64,000 bases of DNA from NCBI RefSeq assembly GCF_904846645.1, contig NZ_CAJHBO010000003.1, positions 1 through 64,000 of the forward strand, read 5' to 3'. Numbering within the stretch: the first letter of the stretch is position 1; each line of letters begins with the position of its first letter. The notes below the pieces were generated by a model. It searched no databases, was not told the origin of the DNA, and saw nothing but the letters and a program-made list of their open reading frames with translations. Shown here one piece after another: positions 58,167-64,000 of the stretch. The translations under genes and the position numbers were made by a program. The stretch is from Psychrobacter sp. Pi2-1. Lineage in GTDB: Bacteria; Pseudomonadota; Gammaproteobacteria; Pseudomonadales; Moraxellaceae.

Positions 58167-59363
58167 ATGAACAATCAGTTGGTTAAACCTTACGAGCGTG
58201 TTCAGCTGTTTTCAGGCGGCGGTTCACGTTTTGGTTATTATTTGGGTAGCTATGCAGCCTTAGCGTCTCATGACTTAGCGCCAGATATTATCGTTGGTAC
58301 TTGCGGTGGGAGTTTGTCTGCTTACTTAGTACAATTTGCGCCTGACCCCAAGGATTTGCAAGCGTTGATATGTAGTCGTGAGTTATATCGCGTCATCACA
58401 GCCATCAGACATGTCGCGCCAGATGAAGCCAATAAACGTCTAAAGCTGCGTTATATGACACATGCACTTAAGCGTTGGCGGTTATCAAAGCAAAAGGATA
58501 ATGGACAAAGACAACGTCAAGCAGACAGCTACGAGCGACTGTTAAATGAGCTACAGCAGTTAGCGATGTTTCGTATCGATAACGAGCAGTACTGGCTAGA
58601 TGAGCTGTCGCAGTTTGCTACTAGTAATAATGATATTAGCAATACTGATAAAGCAACGCCAGAGATAGCCATCATTGCCAGTCGATTGTATCAATCACCT
58701 ACTGATGGTTTGTATAGTGAAAAACTCGCACTGCAAGAGTTGTTATTTGCGCCGCCGCGCTTAGCAAATTTGCCAAATTTTGTATCAGGTCTGGCCGACG
58801 GGCAAATGACATCGCCTGCGCACACATTTGCAAACGGGCGCATACACCCTTCTGTAAAGGTTCAAACACAATGGGATTTTGCCCCAGTGATCCGCGCTTC
58901 TATGGCTGACATGTACTATCTGCCGCCCACACATATCACAGAGCTTGGCTGGTGTTTAGGAGGTGTGATTAATCTGACACCAATTGAGCTAGCCTGTCAG
59001 TTGGGTAACAGCGTATTTGCAGAGACTAAGGCAGGTTATGACCCATGGCTGGCTGCTCCCGCGATTCAGCGTGTTTTTGGTTTTGATCCTAATGAGCGTT
59101 TGGCACAAGTGCATGATTATCAACCAATCAATGTGTCGCCGCCCACTGACACTACTGATAAAAACCGTCAGCTACACTGGTTACCATTTGCAGATAATGA
59201 GCAGCAACTGAGAGGGCAAAATATGCAAAAGCGCTTTAACCTAAAACAAATGACCGTCGAGCTAATACATAGCGATTATGACGGTTTTGTGCAGCAAATG
59301 CAGGCGCAATGGCAATATGGCTACCAGCGTACAGCCGGTTATATACAGCAGCATAAACTATGA
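58167..59363 (+). CDS. Patatin-like protein with altered catalytic residues
   Basis: A 398-residue protein resembling patatin-like phospholipases. The glycine-rich oxyanion loop is SGGGSRFGYYLGSY, and the nucleophile elbow reads VGTCGGSLSAYL, with Cys where patatins have Ser. The Asp-Gly position in the second catalytic motif is CLGGVINLTPI, with Leu in place of Asp. Classical patatins use a Ser-Asp dyad to remove acyl chains from phospholipids. Here both residues are changed, so it may be inactive, use a Cys, or bind lipid. It is 3 bases behind the fusion gene and overlaps the SDR gene by 4 bases (ATGA), so it is co-translated. Confidence 0.82.
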   Translation: MNNQLVKPYERVQLFSGGGSRFGYYLGSYAALASHDLAPDIIVGTCGGSLSAYLVQFAPDPKDLQALICSRELYRVITAIRHVAPDEANKRLKLRYMTHALKRWRLSKQKDNGQRQRQADSYERLLNELQQLAMFRIDNEQYWLDELSQFATSNNDISNTDKATPEIAIIASRLYQSPTDGLYSEKLALQELLFAPPRLANLPNFVSGLADGQMTSPAHTFANGRIHPSVKVQTQWDFAPVIRASMADMYYLPPTHITELGWCLGGVINLTPIELACQLGNSVFAETKAGYDPWLAAPAIQRVFGFDPNERLAQVHDYQPINVSPPTDTTDKNRQLHWLPFADNEQQLRGQNMQKRFNLKQMTVELIHSDYDGFVQQMQAQWQYGYQRTAGYIQQHKL

Positions 59364-60187
59364 AAAACCTCGCAAAAGGTATCACTAGAAACCATGCGCC
59401 ACATATTATTATCGTCGGTGGCACGAGCGGTCTTGGCTTAGCATTGGCGTTGCATCATCAGACGCTTGGCTGGCAAGTCAGCGTTGTCGGAAGTAGCGCA
59501 GCAAAGATAGCCGATATCAACAGCCAGCATCCTGCTATCGTGACTTATGTATGCGACTTAACTGACCCAAATCAAACGCAAACGTTATTAGACAATTTGT
59601 CAGGTATTTCATTTCAAAAACTGATATATAGTGCTGGTAGCTATACCAATGAGCGTATCCATCACTTAAATCAAGCAGATAGCGACCAAATGCTAGCGAT
59701 TAATTTACAGGCGTTTGAGCAAGTTTTTAGATGGGCAAGCAGTCAGTTAAAGCAGCAGTTAAAACAGTCATGTCAGGCATTAGATATGACTAAAGGTGAT
59801 AGACCTAGCCTCATCTGTATTGCCTCTATCGCAGGCACGATAGAGTATCCTTATGCCAGCCTTTATGCAAAAAGCAAGCGCGCAATGATTGCGACTGCCA
59901 GCGCTTATCGGGCAGCACTTGTACCTTATGATATCCAAGTGAACTGTATTGCCTCAGGCTATATTGATACTCAAGCATTACGTGATTTAAACGATGGTGA
60001 TGCTAGCCATAAGCCATTTATTATGAGCACGCAAGCGGCGGTTAATCATATTATGCAAGCGATTGACGATGATGTAGAACTGGCTATATTTCCACGCTCG
60101 ATGCGCTATATCACGAGTGCTTTAAATCATTTACCAAAGCCTGTGCTCAATTGGATATTGCACAGTAAGCTAGATAAAGCCAAATGA
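59360..60187 (+). CDS. Short-chain dehydrogenase/reductase (SDR)
   Basis: A 275-residue Rossmann protein. NAD(P)-binding motif IIVGGTSGLGLALAL near residue 17-31, catalytic Ser in IASIAGTIEYP, and YxxxK in YASLYAKSKRAM. The LxYSAG block (NAG equivalent) is LIYSAG. SDRs oxidise or reduce alcohols and ketones. Coupled to the patatin-like gene by a 4-base overlap, it may modify the head group or acyl part of a lipid. No membrane anchor. Confidence 0.88.
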   Translation: MKNLAKGITRNHAPHIIIVGGTSGLGLALALHHQTLGWQVSVVGSSAAKIADINSQHPAIVTYVCDLTDPNQTQTLLDNLSGISFQKLIYSAGSYTNERIHHLNQADSDQMLAINLQAFEQVFRWASSQLKQQLKQSCQALDMTKGDRPSLICIASIAGTIEYPYASLYAKSKRAMIATASAYRAALVPYDIQVNCIASGYIDTQALRDLNDGDASHKPFIMSTQAAVNHIMQAIDDDVELAIFPRSMRYITSALNHLPKPVLNWILHSKLDKAK

Positions 60188-60213
60188 TTTTTCCATCTGT
60201 GCTTTTACTAGGT

Positions 60214-61122
60214 TTAACCAAACAGCCAGTACAGTAGAGTAAATGCTGGCACTCCAATCAGTAAACTGTCTATCCGATCTAATACCCCACCATGACCAGC
60301 GAGCATCGTTCCGGTATCTTTTACCCCATGTTGGCGTTTAAATGCTGATTCTAATAGATCGCCAAAAATACCGCTCACAGCCAAACTATACGCAGCTAAT
60401 AAACAGACCCACCAATCAAAAGGGGTGAGCCAAAGACCTAATAATGCTGCCAACATCGCCGCAACTAAACTGCCAAAGACAGCACCTTCAATGCTTTTAT
60501 TCGGGCTAATAGTCGGTGCTAGACCTCGTTTAAACAGCTTACGGCCAAGCAGCCTTCCACATAGATATTGGGCAATATCGTTGAACTGACTGGCAAATAA
60601 TACGAAGAGTAAAACGCCATATTGTTGGCGTTGCCAGGTCAATTGCTGTAAGACAATAAGGCTAATGATGAGTGAGAGGAAAGTAACACTCAGTAGCAGG
60701 TCTAAGTAATTAAGCCGCGTATAGTGTTGAGTCAGATTGAGAGAGGTTTTCGCTAGCAGGACAGTACTTGGCTGTAAGCCTTGCGCTTGGAGTTTGTGAA
60801 TGAGTACGGCTTTACTGCGTAAACACCATAGGCGTTTAATCTCGTAGCTGCCGCGTAGACCAATTAATATAAAAAATAAAATGACTAGCCATTGATAGGG
60901 ATATACTTGCGAATGAGAACCTTGCGTATCGTTTGTTATTTTTGCAATCACATAGCAAGTGCAGAGCGCGGCGAGCATCAACCACCACGAGCGGGCTATC
61001 AAGTAGATTTTTGGCAATCGTTTGCGCAGACGAGGTACGGCAAGTACACTCCAAGCCAAGCTGACGATTATCATCAGGGCAATCACAAACACAATATCAG
61101 AAGCCATACCGTGGACACTCAA
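60214..61122 (-). CDS. CDP-diglyceride synthase / phosphatidate cytidylyltransferase homologue (YnbB-like)
   Basis: A 302-residue integral membrane protein with about eight helices and the CdsA signature at the C-terminus: ESAFKRQHGVKDTG, then GHGGVLDRIDSL. Such enzymes make CDP-diacylglycerol from CTP and phosphatidate, the substrate of the CDP-alcohol phosphatidyltransferase fused upstream. It is convergent with the SDR gene, 26 bases apart. E. coli YnbB is a CdsA paralogue of the same size, beside ynbA and ynbC. A housekeeping cdsA is expected elsewhere with rseP and bamA. A role supplying CDP-lipid to this cluster is inference. Confidence 0.88.
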   Translation of the reverse strand: MSVHGMASDIVFVIALMIIVSLAWSVLAVPRLRKRLPKIYLIARSWWLMLAALCTCYVIAKITNDTQGSHSQVYPYQWLVILFFILIGLRGSYEIKRLWCLRSKAVLIHKLQAQGLQPSTVLLAKTSLNLTQHYTRLNYLDLLLSVTFLSLIISLIVLQQLTWQRQQYGVLLFVLFASQFNDIAQYLCGRLLGRKLFKRGLAPTISPNKSIEGAVFGSLVAAMLAALLGLWLTPFDWWVCLLAAYSLAVSGIFGDLLESAFKRQHGVKDTGTMLAGHGGVLDRIDSLLIGVPAFTLLYWLFG

Positions 61123-61228
61123 AGAAGAGGTAATATTTTAAGCCTATCCATAATGATAGCTTAAATGCTTCTTTAACTATAGTGTTAGATATCGTCCTTG
61201 ATGGGTTTGGCTATTATCTGCCGTACGC

Positions 61229-63133
61229 TTAAATATGGTCAGTAATAGGCATCGGATAACGCTCGTCTTCTATAACGTGAGAAAAGGAGTTAAGCGTAGT
61301 TTTTCTTAATGGCAGAATGATACTGGTTAAAGGCGTTTCAGCTAAGTTAGGATAATCCTCACGGTAATGCCCACCGCGACTCTCAAAACGCTGATAAGCC
61401 GATTGGACAATCATCGTTGCTAACGCTAATTGCTTCGCCAATTGAAAAATTGCCAGCTCATCGAAAGTAGTGGGGAGGTTGTTATTTATATTGGATTTAC
61501 CAAAATATATGAGTGACTCCTGCCACTGCTCAATTTTTTGCAATGCTTGCTCTAATTGTTTGGCACTACGTGTAATGCCCATATTGGCTGTCAAAAGAGC
61601 TTTCAATGCTATCGTTATCTCTGCAATATCTACGTCAGAATGAAATGCTTTATCAGCATTATAAGTTGGATACGATGACTGCTTAGAAGATGGCAAAACA
61701 ACAAATTGTGTGTTTTGTAGTGTCGGAGATTGCCACATATCGGCAGCTAACTGATGCAGTTCATAATAGTTAGTCGTATGTGGCTGCGCCATTTTTTCTA
61801 AAGCTTCAGCCGTTTTCTTTAAAGCTTCTAAGTTCTTTAAGCGATCCAATTTTGTTAAGTAACGAGGTAAGTTGGCGGCGATGTTGCGACCAACTACCAC
61901 ACACTCCAACAATGAATTACTTGCTAAACGGTTGGCTCCATGTAGCCCTGTATAAGCAACTTCGCCTGCTGCATATAGTCCTGCGACGTCGGTCAAACCA
62001 TTGGCGCAAGTCACCACGCCGCCACAACTATAGTGGGCAGTCGGAGCGACTGGAATAGGCTCTGTGGTCATATCGACGCCGAATGCTAGCAGCGTCTGAT
62101 AAATCTGCGGGAAATGCGCTTGTATAAATGCAGCTGGCAAGTGACTGACATCAAGGTGTACGTAGCCAAGTCCGTTACTACTAATCTGATTGGCTATTGC
62201 CCGAGCGACGATATCGCGTGGCGCCAATTCAGCACGCTCATCAATATCTAACATAAAGCGCGTCCCAGTCTGTGGACAATAGAGTCGTCCACCTTCACCG
62301 CGTAACGCTTCAGATATCAAAAAACTGCTGTCATCTAATGCTAGACCCGTCGGGTGAAATTGAATAAATTCTAAATTTGCCAAACGACAGCCTGCCTGCC
62401 ATGCCATCATGACGCCATCACCAACACAGACGTTAGGCGCGCTGGCACGCTTAAATAACTGACCTAAGCCACCACTAGCCAGTACAACAGCCGCACTATG
62501 AATGGTGAGTTGGCGCTCATTGATATGATCAAAGACCAGTGCCCCTCGGCAATGTCTAATATCGCTATCGTTCATGCTAAAAGAGGAGCTGCTAATCATA
62601 GGTGAAGTCAGTAACTCTAATGCTTCATGATAAGGCAAGATAGTGATATTGGTTGCAGTCTGTGCTTTGATAATTAATGCATCCATCACGTGCCGACCCG
62701 TTGCATCATCCGCATGGGCCACACGTCTACAGCCATGACCGCCTTCTTTGGTCAAGTGTAAGTCACTGGTTTTTAAGACTGAAAAATCAGGTGTATTATC
62801 ATTTTCTTTAGTTAAAGTGGTTTGAGTAAATGGCACACCTTGCTCGCATAACCACTGCACCGCTTGCTGTCCTGCACCCAAGATACGGGCAGTATTGTCC
62901 GTCGCACACAATCCTGCACCAGCGATTAAGGTGTCAGCGACATGATCAGTCACAGAGTCCGCCGTGTCTAAGCTGGCTGCGATACCACCTTGAGCGTAGT
63001 GACTTGAGCAAACCTCAAGTGCCGCTTTGCTTAAAACAGTGATATTCAGCGATTTTGGCAGAGATAGCGCGGTGCTCAAGCCTGCCAGACCAGCCCCAAT
63101 AATAAGAACATCAGTTTTTATAATATTACTCAT
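61229..63133 (-). CDS. nadB: L-aspartate oxidase
   Basis: Frame opens at 63235, but the ATG at 63133 is chosen: AGGAG lies 10 bases before it and the protein then starts MSNIIKTDVLIIGAGLAGLS. It has 634 residues. The FAD site is LIIGAGLAGLSTALS; HYAQGGIAA, EFIQFHPTGL, SEALRGEGGRLY, TAHYSCGGV and LHGANRLASNSLLE are all present. It oxidises aspartate to iminoaspartate for NAD synthesis. It is longer than E. coli NadB (540) through several insertions in the C-terminal half. It follows nadA. Confidence 0.96.
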   Translation of the reverse strand: MSNIIKTDVLIIGAGLAGLSTALSLPKSLNITVLSKAALEVCSSHYAQGGIAASLDTADSVTDHVADTLIAGAGLCATDNTARILGAGQQAVQWLCEQGVPFTQTTLTKENDNTPDFSVLKTSDLHLTKEGGHGCRRVAHADDATGRHVMDALIIKAQTATNITILPYHEALELLTSPMISSSSFSMNDSDIRHCRGALVFDHINERQLTIHSAAVVLASGGLGQLFKRASAPNVCVGDGVMMAWQAGCRLANLEFIQFHPTGLALDDSSFLISEALRGEGGRLYCPQTGTRFMLDIDERAELAPRDIVARAIANQISSNGLGYVHLDVSHLPAAFIQAHFPQIYQTLLAFGVDMTTEPIPVAPTAHYSCGGVVTCANGLTDVAGLYAAGEVAYTGLHGANRLASNSLLECVVVGRNIAANLPRYLTKLDRLKNLEALKKTAEALEKMAQPHTTNYYELHQLAADMWQSPTLQNTQFVVLPSSKQSSYPTYNADKAFHSDVDIAEITIALKALLTANMGITRSAKQLEQALQKIEQWQESLIYFGKSNINNNLPTTFDELAIFQLAKQLALATMIVQSAYQRFESRGGHYREDYPNLAETPLTSIILPLRKTTLNSFSHVIEDERYPMPITDHI

Positions 63134-63203
63134 ATCACTGCTGCTCCTGTTATTTTTATAGCGAGTGGTGTTGGAACAATCAACTGAATGCAACTGACTC
63201 ATG

Positions 63204-64000
63204 CTAGGCTGCCCCAACGTTAGCGAACAGCGCACGGTCTTTTACTATGTCGCCACTGGCGGCTACACGTTGCTTTTGTGTTTCAGCAAAATCGAGCATC
63301 CGTTGTAATGGTTTTTTTGCTGCAGTCGCTAGCTCAGGTGTCATTAGCACTTCACCGCTTTGATTGGTTAGGCACTGTTCAATCCCTTTTAAGCCGTTCA
63401 TAGCCATCCAAGGACAAAACGCGCAGCTCTTACAGCTAGCGCTCTCGCCAGCAGTTGGTGCGGCCAAGAATCGCTTGTTTGGCGAGCGTTTTTGCATCTC
63501 GTGCAATATGCCCAAATCAGTAGCGACGATAAAGGTATCAGCATCCATCTCATACGTTGATTGCAAAAGCTTGCTAGTCGAGCCGACCACATCAGCGAGT
63601 GCCACCACGCTATCAGGTGACTCAGGATGCACCAAGACTTTGGCCTCTGGGTGTTCCTCTTTTAATTGCAAAAGTTCAGTGGCTTTAAATTCGTTGTGTA
63701 CCAAACAAGACCCTTGCCAAAGCAGCATATCTGCGCCAGTCTCACGAGCGATGTATTTGCCCAAATGGCGATCAGGCCCCCAAATAATAGGCTCGCCTTG
63801 CGCATGTAAATGACGAACGATGTCGATACCGACAGATGAGGTGACCACCCAATCAGCTCTCGCTTTTACCGCGGCGCTGGTATTGGCGTAGACGACAACA
63901 GTACGTTCAGGATGAGCATCGCAAAATGCTGAAAACTCGTCAGCAGGGCAGCCCAAGTCAAGCGAGCACTCGGCTTCCAAATCTGGCATGAGGACGGTCT
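63204..64000 (-). CDS. nadA: Quinolinate synthase A (3' part; 5' end outside window)
   Basis: Partial: the reading frame continues past position 64000, so only the last ~265 residues are seen. NadA joins iminoaspartate with dihydroxyacetone phosphate to form quinolinate and needs a [4Fe-4S] cluster. Cys residues expected as ligands are seen in [17 protein letters not shown] and [10 protein letters not shown]. Also [12 protein letters not shown] and EVLMTPELA. Its product feeds the same step as nadB, which follows after 70 bases on the same strand. Confidence 0.95.
   Translation of the reverse strand, partial: TVLMPDLEAECSLDLGCPADEFSAFCDAHPERTVVVYANTSAAVKARADWVVTSSVGIDIVRHLHAQGEPIIWGPDRHLGKYIARETGADMLLWQGSCLVHNEFKATELLQLKEEHPEAKVLVHPESPDSVVALADVVGSTSKLLQSTYEMDADTFIVATDLGILHEMQKRSPNKRFLAAPTAGESASCKSCAFCPWMAMNGLKGIEQCLTNQSGEVLMTPELATAAKKPLQRMLDFAETQKQRVAASGDIVKDRALFANVGAA

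Overview
The window looks like chromosomal DNA of a gammaproteobacterium of the family Moraxellaceae, most likely Psychrobacter. This genus call is inference from gene content and moderate G+C; no database search was possible. Supporting signs are a full 13-gene complex I operon with fused nuoCD, the Pseudomonas/Moraxellaceae-type order dut - algC-like - argB, the order leuS - lptE - holA, phoH followed by ybeY, and a large catalase.

Layout. Positions 1-427 hold the end of an rRNA operon (23S 3' end, 5S, terminator), followed by a decayed second copy of the 5S tail and an A+T-rich orphan gene. Positions 2600-9000 hold small redox/stress genes: OsmC, a flavodoxin-like protein, a DUF938 methyltransferase, an exported dienelactone-hydrolase-like protein, catalase KatE and an MBL hydrolase. 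Two identical tRNA-Lys(UUU) genes follow. Positions 9.5-26 kb are mostly on the minus strand: macAB, leuS-lptE-holA, dut-algC-argB, mgtE and rep. Positions 26.8-43.2 kb are nuoA-B-CD-E-F-G-H-I-J-K-L-M-N on the plus strand. Positions 43.3-54.3 kb hold a ferredoxin-NADP reductase, a conserved-looking orphan, TonB, MscS, YbeY, PhoH, two ubiquinone-type FAD hydroxylases and a PIN/NYN-like protein. Then comes LysO, and a compact lipid-related cluster at 55.5-61.1 kb. The window ends in nadB and the 3' part of nadA, which runs off the edge.

How genes work together. The nuo operon, the UbiH-type hydroxylases and the ferredoxin reductase serve respiratory electron transfer. LptE belongs to LPS export, and NadA/NadB to NAD synthesis.

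The most interesting region is 55470-61122. A single protein fuses a CDP-alcohol phosphatidyltransferase, an alpha/beta hydrolase and a SAM methyltransferase. Behind it lie a patatin-like protein with changed catalytic residues and an SDR oxidoreductase, and facing them is a CDP-diglyceride synthase homologue. The parts match the uncharacterised E. coli ynbA-ynbB-ynbC set, and I infer a pathway that makes or remodels an unusual phospholipid.

A second theme is short tandem repeats in intergenic DNA, mostly 20-21 bp: upstream of nuoA, between nuoB and nuoCD, after fpr and upstream of macA. There are also 13-bp repeats near dut and a hexanucleotide repeat upstream of mgtE.
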